64,000 nt of DNA from JACCQS01 sp963766765. Lineage in GTDB: Bacteria > Actinomycetota > Actinomycetes > Mycobacteriales > Geodermatophilaceae. The notes below the pieces were generated by a model that had not been told where the DNA came from, ran no database searches, and saw only the letters and a list, made by a program, of their open reading frames with translations. The DNA is taken from contig CAVYBR010000011.1 of NCBI GenBank assembly GCA_963766765.1, positions 124,001 to 188,000 on the forward strand. Reading direction: 5' to 3'. A program made the position numbers and the translations under genes. Below, piece after piece: positions 52,186 through 61,851 of the stretch. Every line of letters begins with the position of its first letter. Positions within the stretch are counted from its first letter, which is position 1.

Positions 52186-54717
52186 TCAGAGTTCATCGAC
52201 GCCGGTCACCGTGATGACGGCGACTCCGGCTTCGTCCGATGCTGCGAGGTCGACTTCCGCGCTGATCCCCCAGTCGTGGTCGCCGGCCGGGTCGTCGAAG
52301 ATCTGCCGGACCAGCCACTTGCCGGCGAGCTGGTCGATCATGAGCAGGTCCGGACCGCGGGCGTCGGCGCCGGTCCCGATCTGGTCGTGGACGTCGAAGT
52401 ACGAGTCGAGCGCGACCTTCCAAGCTGCTGCGTCCCAACCGGATTCGGCGTCCAACTCACCCAGGTCTGCATAGCGGCGCAGCGCACTCAGCTCGACGCG
52501 GCGGAACAGCGCGTTACGGACGAGAACCCGAAATGCACGGGTGTTCGAGGTGACCGCGGGCGGGCGCTCGTCCAGCTCGCGAGCGGTAACCTCCGGCTTG
52601 CTCGGGTTGAGCAACTCCGTCCATTCGTCAAGCAGGCTTGAATCCACCTGGCGGACAAGCTCCCCCAACCACTCGATCAGGTCGGACAACTCCTCGGTGC
52701 GCGCCTCTTCCGGAACGGTCTGGCGCAACGCCTTGTACGCGTCGGCCAAGTAGCGCAGGACCGTGCCCTCAGCCCGGGCGAGCCCGTAGAAGCTGACATA
52801 TTCCACGAAAGTCATCGCGCGCTCGGACAGATCGCGCGCCACGGATTTGGGCCGCAGTTCGTGGTCGGCCACCCACGGATGCCCACGCCGATAAGTCTCG
52901 TACGCGCCGGTCAGCAGTTCGACCAGCGGCTGCGGGTAGGTGACCTCCTCGAGCAGCTCCATTCGCTCGTCGTACTCGATGCCGTCCGCTTTCATGACGG
53001 CGACGGCCTCGCCCCTTGCCTTGAATCGCTGCGCGGACAGCACCGGTCGTGGGTTCTCCAGGGTCGACTCGATCACCGACAGGACGTCGAGCGCATAGGT
53101 CGGCGACTCTCGATCCAGCAAGCCTGTGGCGGCGAGCGCGAAGGTGGACAGCGGCTGGTTGAGGGCGAAGTCGCGTTGCAGGTCGACGGTCAGCCGGGCG
53201 GTACGTGCCTGCGCGTCTGGAGCCGGGAGCTGTTCAACGACACCGGCAGTCAGCAGCGCGCGGTAGGCAGCGATCGCGGCTCGGATGTGCCGCAGTTGAC
53301 GGGGCCGCGGTTCGTCGTTGTCGGTCAGCAGGTGCCGCATCGCGGCGTAGCAGTCACCGGGCCGGGCGATGACATTCAGCAACATGGAGTGACTGACCGC
53401 AAAACTCGATGTGAGGCTCTCGGGCTCGGACTCCACCAACCGCTCGAACGTGGGCTGCCCATAGCCCACCGTGCCTTCAGGTGGCTTCTTCCGTACGACC
53501 TTGCGGCGCTTCTTCGGGTCATCACCGGCCTTGGCGAGCGCGCGCTCGTTGTCAACGACGTGGTCAGGGGCTTGTACGACGACATTGCCCACTGGGTCGT
53601 AGCCCGCTCGACCCGCTCGGCCCGCGATCTGATGGAACTCTCGCGCGCTGAGCAGCCGGGTCTTCGTCCCGTCGTACTTGCTGAGTCCCGTGAACAAGAC
53701 CGTCCGGATCGGCACGTTGATCCCCACTCCGAGCGTGTCCGTACCGCAGATGACCTTGAGCAGTCCGGCCTGGGCGAGAACTTCGACCAAGCGGCGGTAC
53801 TTGGGCAACATGCCGGCGTGATGGACGCCGATCCCGTGCCGCACGAGCCGGGAAAGGGTCTTGCCGAAACCAGCGGTGAACCGGAACGAGCCGATCAGAT
53901 CGGCGATCGCGTCCTTCTCCTCGCGGGTGCAGACGTTGATGCTCATCAGGGCCTGGGCGCGTTCGATCGCTGCGGCCTGGCTGAAGTGCACGATGTAGAT
54001 GGGCGCCTGCTGGGTGTCCAACAGTTCTTGTGTCGTCTCGTGGATCGGCGTCGTCACGTAGTGGTGGTAGAGCGGGACCGGCCGCTCGACGGAGGCGACC
54101 ACGGCGGTCTCCCGCCCGGTTCGGCGGGTCAGGTCGTCGCGGAAGCGGTTGACCTCGCCCAGCGTCGCGGACATCAACAGGAACTGCGCGTCGGGTAGTT
54201 CCAGCAGCGGCACCTGCCAGGCCCAGCCGCGTTCGGGGTCGGCGTAGAAGTGGAACTCGTCCATCACGACCTGACCGACGTCGGCCGATCTCCCCTCGCG
54301 CAGCGCGATGTTGGCCAGGATCTCGGCCGTACAGCAGATGATCGGCGCATCGGAGTTGACGCTGGCATCGCCAGTGGACATGCCGACGTTGTCCGCGCCG
54401 AACACCTGCACGAGCGCGAAGAACTTCTCCGACACCAGCGCCTTGATCGGCGCGGTGTAGTACGAGCGCTTGCCCTGCGCCAGCGCCGAGAAGTGCGCTC
54501 CGATGGCCACCAGGCTCTTACCGGATCCGGTCGGCGTGGACAGGATGACGTTCGATCCGGAGACCAGCTCGATCAACGCCTCGGTCTGCGCCGGATACAG
54601 CGACAGCCCCTGCTCCTCACACCAGCCGGAGAACGCCTCGAAGACCGCATCCGGATCGGCGCCGTCCGGCAGCCGCTTCAGCAGCTCCGTCGTGGCGGAG
54701 ACACCTGGGCTGATCAG
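52186..54717 (-). CDS. DEAD/DEAH-box (Ski2-like) superfamily 2 helicase
   Basis: About 843 residues if it starts at the CTG overlapping the def stop (CTGA). The start is uncertain: the Q-motif region LSLYPAQTEALIEL precedes the inner TTG at 54576, so that TTG is too late. Helicase motifs: TPTGSGKS (I), MDEFHFYAD (II), MSATLG (III), GTDTLGVGINVP (V) and QIAGRAGRAGYDP (VI). The long C-terminal part (about 430-840) contains no domain I recognise. An ATP-dependent RNA or DNA helicase of the Ski2/Mtr4-like group common in actinobacteria. Confidence 0.88.
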   Translation of the reverse strand: MISPGVSATTELLKRLPDGADPDAVFEAFSGWCEEQGLSLYPAQTEALIELVSGSNVILSTPTGSGKSLVAIGAHFSALAQGKRSYYTAPIKALVSEKFFALVQVFGADNVGMSTGDASVNSDAPIICCTAEILANIALREGRSADVGQVVMDEFHFYADPERGWAWQVPLLELPDAQFLLMSATLGEVNRFRDDLTRRTGRETAVVASVERPVPLYHHYVTTPIHETTQELLDTQQAPIYIVHFSQAAAIERAQALMSINVCTREEKDAIADLIGSFRFTAGFGKTLSRLVRHGIGVHHAGMLPKYRRLVEVLAQAGLLKVICGTDTLGVGINVPIRTVLFTGLSKYDGTKTRLLSAREFHQIAGRAGRAGYDPVGNVVVQAPDHVVDNERALAKAGDDPKKRRKVVRKKPPEGTVGYGQPTFERLVESEPESLTSSFAVSHSMLLNVIARPGDCYAAMRHLLTDNDEPRPRQLRHIRAAIAAYRALLTAGVVEQLPAPDAQARTARLTVDLQRDFALNQPLSTFALAATGLLDRESPTYALDVLSVIESTLENPRPVLSAQRFKARGEAVAVMKADGIEYDERMELLEEVTYPQPLVELLTGAYETYRRGHPWVADHELRPKSVARDLSERAMTFVEYVSFYGLARAEGTVLRYLADAYKALRQTVPEEARTEELSDLIEWLGELVRQVDSSLLDEWTELLNPSKPEVTARELDERPPAVTSNTRAFRVLVRNALFRRVELSALRRYADLGELDAESGWDAAAWKVALDSYFDVHDQIGTGADARGPDLLMIDQLAGKWLVRQIFDDPAGDHDWGISAEVDLAASDEAGVAVITVTGVDEL

Positions 54718-55277
54718 CGCAATGCTCGTGCGCTCCCGAAGGCGAACGGGCCGTGCGGGCTGACTTTGACCTGAGCCGCATGCTCACCGTTCCACTCCGC
54801 CGCGCGGATGGCCCGCAGAGCTTCGCGGCGGGTATCGCTGTCGAGGCGGTCGATGAACAGCACGCCGTCGAGATGGTCGGTCTCATGCTGGATGCAGCGC
54901 GCCATCATCTCGCTGCCCTCGATGGTGACCGGCTCGCCGTGCATGTTCATGCCCTTGGCGACGACGTGCAGGTGTCGCTTGCAGTCGAAGTAGAGGCCGG
55001 GAATGGACAGGCACCCCTCCTCGCCGTCCTGCTCCTCGTCTCCGACCAGGTCGACCTCGGGATTGACCAGGTGTCCGAGTTGGTCATCCACGTAGTAGGT
55101 GAAGACCCGCAGGCTGACCCCGAGCTGAGGAGCGGCCAAGCCGGCGCCGTCGGCCTCGAGCATGGATTCAGTGAGGTCCTTGACCAGCCGACGCAGTTCC
55201 TTGTCGAAAGTGGTCACCGGATCGGCGGGCGTGCGCAGCACCGGGTCACCGAACAGCCGAATGGGGGTCACGCTCAC
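54714..55277 (-). CDS. def: Peptide deformylase
   Basis: 187 residues. It removes the formyl group from new proteins. The three motifs are complete: GAGLAAPQLGV near 44-54, EEGCLSIPG near 89-97 and QHETDHLDG near 133-141, giving the Cys and two His metal ligands. GTG 55277 is chosen because a TACACT -10 box lies 7 nt upstream (leaderless). A C-terminal extension of about 20 residues is present. Confidence 0.95.
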   Translation of the reverse strand: MSVTPIRLFGDPVLRTPADPVTTFDKELRRLVKDLTESMLEADGAGLAAPQLGVSLRVFTYYVDDQLGHLVNPEVDLVGDEEQDGEEGCLSIPGLYFDCKRHLHVVAKGMNMHGEPVTIEGSEMMARCIQHETDHLDGVLFIDRLDSDTRREALRAIRAAEWNGEHAAQVKVSPHGPFAFGSARALR

Positions 55278-55284
55278 GCTGACG

Positions 55285-55294
55285 AGTGTAAGGA
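55285..55294. promoter_or_regulatory. Overlapping divergent -10 boxes of def and ocd
   Basis: On the minus strand TACACT (55290-55285) sits 7 nt before the def GTG. On the plus strand TAAGGA (55289-55294) sits 7 nt before the ocd GTG at 55302, where AAGGA could also act as a ribosome site. The two share two bases in a 24-bp gap, so simultaneous use by two polymerases is impossible. Confidence 0.45.
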
Positions 55295-55301
55295 TTCCCG
55301 C

Positions 55302-56288
55302 GTGCTCGTGCTCAGCCGCGCCGAGGTCGCCCAACTCCTGGATGTCGACGCGCTGATCGACGCTCTTGCCGAGGCCATGGCCGACCTGAGCGCCGGGCGA
55401 GCCTCCGTACCGGGCCGCACTGCGTCTTTCGTGCCCGAACGCGAGGGTGCGCTGTTGGCGATGCCGGGGTACGTCCCGTCCCAGCGGGCTCTGGTCACCA
55501 AGCTCGTGTCGCTCTTCCCGCGCAACGCTGGGACGGAGGTTCCGACCCACCAGGCAGTGATCGTGGCCTTCAACCCGGACACCGGATCACCGGAGGTTCT
55601 GATGGACGGGACCGAGATCACCGCTGTCCGCACCGGGGCATGCTCGGCGTTGTCCACCCGACTCCTCGCCCGCGCGGACGCCACGGTGCTTGCCTTGCTG
55701 GGCACGGGCGTCCAGGCCAGATCCCACGCGCGTGCGGTCACCCGGGTCCGCGTGATCCAGGAGATCCGGGTGGCCGGCCGCAATGAAAGCCGAGCCGCGG
55801 CGCTGGCGGCTGAACTCGAACGCGAACTCGGCGTCGAGGCACGCGCCCACGCTTCCTACGAGCGAGCAATGGAGGGTGCGGACATCGTCTGCGCGGTGAC
55901 GCACCCCGTGGATCCGGCGGTGCGAAGGGATTGGCTCTCCCCCGGGACGCACGTGACCTCAGTCGGATACAACCCGTCCGGCCGGGAGTTGGACGACGAA
56001 ACCGTCGCGGCTGCCCTCGTGTGCGTCGAGTTCCGCGAAGCGGTTCTGGCGCCGATCCCGTCCGGAAGCCCGGATCTGATCGAGCCGATCCGCAACGGAG
56101 CCATCACCGCAGACCACATCCACGCTGAGCTCGGCGAACTCGTGGCCGGGACCAAGCAAGGTCGCACATCCGACGAGCAGCTGACCCTCTACAAGTCGGT
56201 CGGCGTCGCCGTGCAGGACGCAACGGCGGCAACCCTCGTGCTCGCAGCGGCAAAGCGCGCCGGTGTCGGCCGCGAGTTGGTGCTCTGA
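55302..56288 (+). CDS. Ornithine cyclodeaminase / mu-crystallin family protein
   Basis: 328 residues from the GTG. Family blocks: MPGYVPSQRALVTKLVSLFP near 53, VLMDGTEITAVRTGACSALS near 97, the NAD motif LALLGTGVQARSHARAV near 127, and TSVGYNPSGRELDDE near 212. Members include ornithine cyclodeaminase, alanine dehydrogenase and ketimine reductases; which one is not decidable. It is the only plus-strand gene between priA and def and breaks the usual order of housekeeping genes. Confidence 0.9.
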   Translation: MLVLSRAEVAQLLDVDALIDALAEAMADLSAGRASVPGRTASFVPEREGALLAMPGYVPSQRALVTKLVSLFPRNAGTEVPTHQAVIVAFNPDTGSPEVLMDGTEITAVRTGACSALSTRLLARADATVLALLGTGVQARSHARAVTRVRVIQEIRVAGRNESRAAALAAELERELGVEARAHASYERAMEGADIVCAVTHPVDPAVRRDWLSPGTHVTSVGYNPSGRELDDETVAAALVCVEFREAVLAPIPSGSPDLIEPIRNGAITADHIHAELGELVAGTKQGRTSDEQLTLYKSVGVAVQDATAATLVLAAAKRAGVGRELVL

Positions 56289-56308
56289 CCGATCCCGCAG
56301 ACGTCCGC

Positions 56309-58329
56309 TCAGCCGATGTCGACCGGATCAAGCTGCACCCGTACGTGCTCGGGCGCCTTGGCGGCAGAGCGCACCGCTTGGCCGGCGTGTAGAGCCTTGG
56401 CCAGGGCGGCCCCGTCCGAGCGCGGCGCCCGAACCAGGTAACGCACCGTCGCCGAAGCCGCCTCGACGGGGACGGCGCCCCTACCGCCACCGCCGACAGA
56501 TCCGCGGGGGATCGTTCACCGGCACAGGTCCGAGGACCTCGGCCGACGCGGGGAGGTCCAACAGGCCGATCAACTCCTCGCACGCGGGGGCACTCGCGGT
56601 CAGCGTGGCCAGGCGCACGGCCGGCGGAAACCGGAGCTCCCGGCGTTCGGCGAGTTCACGCTCGGCCAACCCGATGGGATCCCAGCGAATCAACGCTTGG
56701 ACCACCGGGTGTCCGCTGTCGGCCATGACGATGACCTGACCGCCGTCGTCGGCAGAACGGACCAGACTGACCGCGCCCAGCCACCGCCGAAGCGTCTCCT
56801 CGCCCGCGCGCAGGTCCGCGCGCCCCAACGATGCCCAGCTGTCGAGGAGCAGCGCCGATCCGTACCCGGTCTCCGCGATCGGTTCGGCTCCTGGCGTCGC
56901 GACCACCAGCGCCGGTCCGGCGGGGATCGAGGCGAGGACGCCGGTTCCGGATGCCCGACCGGAATTCCGGATTGGCACGCCTGGAAAGGCGCGGCCGAGT
57001 TCCTCCGAGGTCCGGTCGGCCCCGGTCACCGAGGCGCGGAGTCGCCGACCGCCACAGACCGGGCATTCCCACGCGGTCGCCGGCTCGAGCACACCATCGG
57101 CAAGAGGCAGCGGCCGCATCCGCACCGGATTGCCCGAGTGGACCCGCACAATGACGGCAACGGGCTGGGGTACGGCAGCGGTCGCAGGCCAGGCTCGGCA
57201 CGTACCCGCGGCGCGGCACCTGCACCAGGACAGCGGCCCCGGCGGCCAACGTCTCCCGTGCCACTCGCAGGCCCAGGCTGGGCAGTCGGGCCGTGCGCGC
57301 GGCCGGATCCCGGGACTGCTCGAAGTCGTCGCCGGCAGCCTGGATCCGTGGGGCAGTGTGGCGCACCGCATCTCGCTCAGCGGTGATCGCGTGCGCCCAG
57401 CCGGACTCGACCAGTAGGGCGCTCTCGGTGCTGCAGGACCATCCCGCAACCAGCGCCGCGCAGTTTTCGAGGTGGGCGCGCAGGAGCAGAACCTCGCGCG
57501 CATGCGGGTACGGAGCCCGCGGCTCGGCGTGCAGATCATCACCGTCGTCCCAGATCGCGACCAGACCCAGGTCGCTCACCGGCGCGAAGGCGGCGGCCCG
57601 CGTCCCGATGACGGTGCGGACGCCGCCGCGGCGGATCGCCAGGAACCGGCGGTAGCGCTCCTCGGGTTTCAGGTCGGCGGTCAGGACGGTGTGCCCAGCG
57701 CCGCCGCTGATCCCGACCAGCGCGGTCAATGCGGCGTCCAACCGCTCCACGTCGCGCGTGTCCGGCAAGACCACCAACGCTCCGCGGCCTCCTGCTGCTG
57801 CGGTCACGGTTGCTTCCGCGAGTTGCGCCGGCCAGTCCTCGCCGGGAAGCAGTGTCATGACCGCGCGGGCCGGGCGGCCCGCAGTGATCGCGTCGAGGTA
57901 GGCCGACCCGCGCGGATAGCGCGTCCAGGACGTCGCCTCCGGGCGGCGGGGTAGGGCGGCGGGCTCAGCCGGCACGAGCTTCTCGGCCCTGACCCGACGC
58001 GGCGGAACGGCGAGCCGCAGGACGTCGGACTGCGTTCCGGCATAGCGGTCGGCAACCGCCCTGGTCAGCCGCGCGATAGCCGGCGAGAGCACGGGCTCCG
58101 GTGAGATCACCTTGATCAGTGGCGCGAGCCGACCGTGGTGCGCGGAGTCGGCGATGCGGTCGAGCACATAGCCGTCGAGCCGTCGACCGGCGAAGCGAAC
58201 GGTGACCCGGCAGCCGATGCTGACCTGGTCGGCGAACTCATCCGGGATGAGGTAGTCGAAGAGCCGATCGAGATGGGTGAGCGGCGAATCAACGCAGACC
58301 CGGGCGACGTGCAGGCCCGCCTCGCTCAC
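56309..58329 (-). pseudogene. priA: Primosomal protein N' (PriA-like), with two frameshifts
   Basis: The gene reads across three frames. Frame one, from 58329, covers DNA-binding and helicase-like domains through the zinc-binding cysteines (CDRCRTPARCRHC, SCRWC). Near 57080-57090 it shifts by one base; the second frame resumes with WECPVCGG and LLDSWASLGRADL. Near 56506-56510, in a run of five G (plus strand), it shifts again; the last frame ends VRVQLDPVDIG at 56309. Repaired, the protein would have about 670 residues. Actinobacterial PriA lacks some helicase residues but keeps the cysteine cluster. The indels in G/C runs of a housekeeping gene suggest sequence error. Confidence 0.85.
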
Positions 58330-58366
58330 GAGCCCCAGTCAACCCGCCCGGTCGGACAGCCCGGGG

Positions 58367-59566
58367 TCAGGCGCCGACGGCTGCACGCAGCGCGTCGACA
58401 CGCGGCGTCTGCTCCCAGGAGAAGCTGCCGTCCTCTCGGCCGAAATGGCCGTAGGCAGCGGTCTGCCGGTAGATGGGACGGAGCAGATCCAGGTCGCGAA
58501 TGATGGCTGCCGGGCGCAGGTCGAAGACTGAGGTGATGGCTTCCTGCAGAGTCCCGTCATCGACCTTGCCGGTACCGAACGTCTCGACGAAGAGGCCCAC
58601 TGGCTCGGCGGTTCCGATCGCGTAGGCAACCTGGACCTCGCAGCGCTGGGCGAGCCCCGCGGCCACGACGTGCTTGGCCACCCAACGCATCGCGTACGCC
58701 GCGGAACGGTCGACCTTGGACGGGTCCTTGCCGGAGAACGCGCCGCCGCCGTGCCGGGCCATGCCGCCGTACGTGTCGACGATGATCTTGCGACCGGTGA
58801 GGCCGGCATCGCCCATCGGGCCGCCGATGACGAACTTGCCCGTCGGGTTGACCAGCAGCCGGTAGCCGTCGGTGGGCAGGCCCAGCGCGGCAAGCTCTGG
58901 TTCGACGACGTGCTCGGCGATGTCAGGGGTGAGTAGATCCGGGATCGAGATGTCCTCGGCGTGCTGCGAGCTCACCACGACGGTGTCGACGCGGACCGGC
59001 TTGTTGTCGATGTACTCGACGGTGACCTGGGTCTTGCCGTCGGGACGGAGGTAGGGCACGGTGCCGTCCTTGCGTACGGCGGACAGACGCCGGGCCAGCC
59101 GGTGGGCCAGGGCGATCGGGAGTGGCATGAGCTCAGGCGTTTCGTCCGACGCGTAGCCGAACATCAGACCCTGGTCGCCGGCCCCCTGGCGGGCGATGTC
59201 GTCTTCCTCGTTGCTGTCGCCGACACGCGTTTCATATGCGTTGTCCACGCCCTGCGCGATGTCCGGGGACTGGGCACCGATGGACACACTCACCCCGCAG
59301 CTCTCGCCGTCGAAGCCCTTCTTCGACGAGTCGTAGCCGATGTCGAGGATGGTCTGGCGGACCAGCTTCGGGATCTCCACATACGCAGATGTCGTGACCT
59401 CGCCGGCGATGTGGACGAGTCCGGTCGTGACCATCGTCTCGACGGCAACGCGGCTGGCGGGGTCCTGCGAGAGGAGGGCGTCAAGGATGGTGTCCGAGAT
59501 CTGGTCGGCGATCTTGTCCGGATGTCCCTCGGTGACGGACTCGGAGGTGAACAGGCGGCGTGGCAA
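58367..59566 (-). CDS. metK: S-adenosylmethionine synthetase
   Basis: 399 residues from a TTG (LPRRLFTSESVTEGHPDKI) that has AGGGAG 8 nt upstream. ATP-binding GAGDQGLMFGYA near 120 and the P-loop-like GGAFSGKDPSKVDRSAAY near 258 are intact. Makes SAM from methionine and ATP. It is co-transcribed with coaBC (77 bp upstream) and precedes priA. Confidence 0.96.
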   Translation of the reverse strand: MPRRLFTSESVTEGHPDKIADQISDTILDALLSQDPASRVAVETMVTTGLVHIAGEVTTSAYVEIPKLVRQTILDIGYDSSKKGFDGESCGVSVSIGAQSPDIAQGVDNAYETRVGDSNEEDDIARQGAGDQGLMFGYASDETPELMPLPIALAHRLARRLSAVRKDGTVPYLRPDGKTQVTVEYIDNKPVRVDTVVVSSQHAEDISIPDLLTPDIAEHVVEPELAALGLPTDGYRLLVNPTGKFVIGGPMGDAGLTGRKIIVDTYGGMARHGGGAFSGKDPSKVDRSAAYAMRWVAKHVVAAGLAQRCEVQVAYAIGTAEPVGLFVETFGTGKVDDGTLQEAITSVFDLRPAAIIRDLDLLRPIYRQTAAYGHFGREDGSFSWEQTPRVDALRAAVGA

Positions 59567-59643
59567 GACGATTACTCCCTGTGGGTGGAGGCGGATACGC
59601 GGCAACGAGGGGATGAGCCGACGTACCAGAGGTCTGGTGAAGT

Positions 59644-60873
59644 CTAGCGGGCGCTCGGGCTCTGGTCGGTCAGCCGTCTGTTGACCAGATCCCACACCCG
59701 GGACGACAGCACCGACTTGGGTCCGCGCGGCACCGCGACCTGATCGCCGTCGGCGGAGAGGATCGTGGCTGCGTTGTCGGGGCGGTCAAAGGCCACCTTC
59801 GATCCCACTTCGTTGACGACCAGCAGGTCAACTCCCTTAGCGGCCAACTTCGCCGCGCCGTATTCGAGCACCGTCGCGTCAGCATCCCCGGTCTCGGCGG
59901 CGAAGCCGACCAAGATCTGGCCGGGATGGCGGTTGTCGACGACCTCTCGGAGAATGTCCGGATTGCGGGTCAGGTGGATCGGGTCCGGATCGACCAAGCC
60001 CTTCTTGATCTTGCCGTCGCTGACAACCGTCGGCCGGAAGTCGGCCACGGCGGCGGCCATCACAACCACATCGGCCTGCTTGGCTTCGCGGAGGATCTCC
60101 GTGCGCATGTGTTCGGCCGTCGATACGGAGATGGAACGGACGCCGAACGGAATCGGTGCATCCACCTGCGCAGTCACCAGGGTCACGTCAGCGCCTCTGG
60201 CGGCGGCGACCCGGGCCAGCGCGAGACCCTGTTTGCCACTGGAGCGGTTGCCCAGGAACCGGACCGGATCCAGCGGTTCGCGGGTCCCCCCGGCGCTGAT
60301 CAGGACGCGGCGGCCGAGCAGGTCCGCGCGCAGTGCAGCCGGCCCCGCATGGAGGACCAGTTCGACCAGGTCGGCGATGTCTCCCGGCTCGGGCAGCCGC
60401 CCCGGACCGGTATCGGTGCCGGTGAGGCGACCTTCGGCCGGGGGCAGGACGAGCACGCCGCGGTCCCGGAGGGTGGCGACGTTGGCCACCGTCGCGGGGT
60501 GCTCCCACATCTCGGTGTGCATCGCCGGCGCCAGCAGGATCGGGCAACGCGCGACCAGCATCGTGGCGGCAAGCAGGTCGTCGGCGCGCCCATGGACGGT
60601 CCTGGCGAGCAGGTCAGCGGTCGCCGGGGCGACCACGATGAGGTCTGCCTCTTGGCCGATCCGGACGTGGGCTATCTGGTCGACGTCATCGAAGATCTCG
60701 GCGGTGACCCGATGGTGGGACAGCGCTTCGAAGGTTGCCGCACCGACAAAGCGGAGTGCGCTTTCCGTCGGGACCACTCGGACGTCATGGCCCTGCTCGG
60801 TGAGCAACCGGAGCAGAAACGCTGACTTGTACGCCGCAATGCCACCGGCGACGCCCAGGACGATGCGCGCCAT
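59644..60873 (-). CDS. coaBC: Phosphopantothenoylcysteine decarboxylase/synthetase
   Basis: 409 residues from ATG 60873. The CoaC flavoprotein half (1-180) has LGVAGGIAAYKS, the catalytic His in EALSHHRV, and PAMHTEMWEHP; the CoaB half (190-409) has LISAGGTREPLDPVRFLGNRSSGK, AAVADFRP and FAAET. Two steps of coenzyme A synthesis. Confidence 0.96.
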   Translation of the reverse strand: MARIVLGVAGGIAAYKSAFLLRLLTEQGHDVRVVPTESALRFVGAATFEALSHHRVTAEIFDDVDQIAHVRIGQEADLIVVAPATADLLARTVHGRADDLLAATMLVARCPILLAPAMHTEMWEHPATVANVATLRDRGVLVLPPAEGRLTGTDTGPGRLPEPGDIADLVELVLHAGPAALRADLLGRRVLISAGGTREPLDPVRFLGNRSSGKQGLALARVAAARGADVTLVTAQVDAPIPFGVRSISVSTAEHMRTEILREAKQADVVVMAAAVADFRPTVVSDGKIKKGLVDPDPIHLTRNPDILREVVDNRHPGQILVGFAAETGDADATVLEYGAAKLAAKGVDLLVVNEVGSKVAFDRPDNAATILSADGDQVAVPRGPKSVLSSRVWDLVNRRLTDQSPSAR

Positions 60874-60886
60874 GGCGGCGATCTGC

Positions 60887-61150
60887 TTAGGCTTCGCCCT
60901 GCTCGTGGACGAGCAGGTTCTCGTTGATCTCGCGCAGTGCGATCGACAGCGGCTTTTCCTGCGGTGCGGTGTCGACGAGCGGACCGACGTACTCGAGCAG
61001 GCCCTCGCCGAGCTGGCTGTAGTAGGCGTTGATCTGGCGGGCACGCTTGGCCGCGAAGATCACCAGGCCGTACTTGGAGCTGGTCTTCTCCAGCAGTTCG
61101 TCGATCGGGGGGTTCGTGATGCCTTCGGGAGCGGCGGCGACACCGGACAC
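60887..61150 (-). CDS. rpoZ: RNA polymerase omega subunit
   Basis: 87 residues, GTG start. PPIDELLEKTSSKYGLVIFAAKRARQINAYY is replaced by its key parts here: IDELLEKTSSKYGLV and AAKRARQINAYY, then KPLSIALREINENLL. It assists RNA polymerase assembly. Position between gmk and coaBC is conserved in actinobacteria. Confidence 0.95.
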   Translation of the reverse strand: MSGVAAAPEGITNPPIDELLEKTSSKYGLVIFAAKRARQINAYYSQLGEGLLEYVGPLVDTAPQEKPLSIALREINENLLVHEQGEA

Positions 61151-61287
61151 TGTCGACCAATCTGTTCGAGGTTACGGAGTGGCACTCGCGGCTTGTGGTT
61201 GCCGACGTGAGGTGCCGACGCGCGGGATGCTCCTCCAGACTACCAACTCGGGGTGGACTTGCCGGTTCCCGCCGCGGAAGGGCTCGT

Positions 61288-61851
61288 TCAGATGATCAAC
61301 TTGGCGAGCTCGTCGGCGACTCGGTCGACATCGTCGTTGACCAGCACCACATCGAACTCAGCCGCCGCGTCCATCTCCTCTCGTGCTTTGGCCAGTCGCG
61401 CCGCCACCTGGTCAGCGGAATCCGAGCCCCGGCCGGTCAGACGGCGCACGAGCTCCGGCCAACTCGGTGGGGCCAGAAACACGAGTTGGGCGCCGCGCAT
61501 CTCCCGCCGGATCTGGCGTGCCCCGTCGAGATCGATTTCCAGGAGCGCGGGCCGGCCGGAGGCCAGCATCTCCTCGACCGGGAGGCGCGGCGTGCCGTAC
61601 CGGCGGCCCGTGTAGTCCGCCCACTCCAAGAGCTCGCCTCTGGCGATGAGGTCGTCGAAATCGAGGCCATCGATGAAGTGGTAGGTCTCGCCGGGCACCT
61701 CGCCGCGTCGGGCAGATCTCGTCGTGACCGACACCGACACCCAGATCTCCGGGTGTTTGCGGCGGATCGCCTTGATGACCGTTCCTTTTCCCACACCTGA
61801 CGGGCCAGACAAGACCGTCAATCGGCCCGGGGGTTGCTTCGCCTCGCTCAC
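61288..61851 (-). CDS. gmk: Guanylate kinase
   Basis: 187 residues. P-loop LSGPSGVGKGT (14-24), GMP-binding SVTTRSARRGEVPGETYHF and lid EIDLDGARQIRREM. Phosphorylates GMP to GDP. Start overlaps the mihF stop (ATGA). Confidence 0.96.
   Translation of the reverse strand: MSEAKQPPGRLTVLSGPSGVGKGTVIKAIRRKHPEIWVSVSVTTRSARRGEVPGETYHFIDGLDFDDLIARGELLEWADYTGRRYGTPRLPVEEMLASGRPALLEIDLDGARQIRREMRGAQLVFLAPPSWPELVRRLTGRGSDSADQVAARLAKAREEMDAAAEFDVVLVNDDVDRVADELAKLII

Noticed and set aside
52861..54198. 445-codon plus-strand frame
   Set aside because: Antisense to the helicase, whose motifs are complete.
59567..59643. SAM riboswitch before metK
   Set aside because: Only 77 bp with a plain ribosome site; I could not build a SAM-aptamer-like fold by eye.
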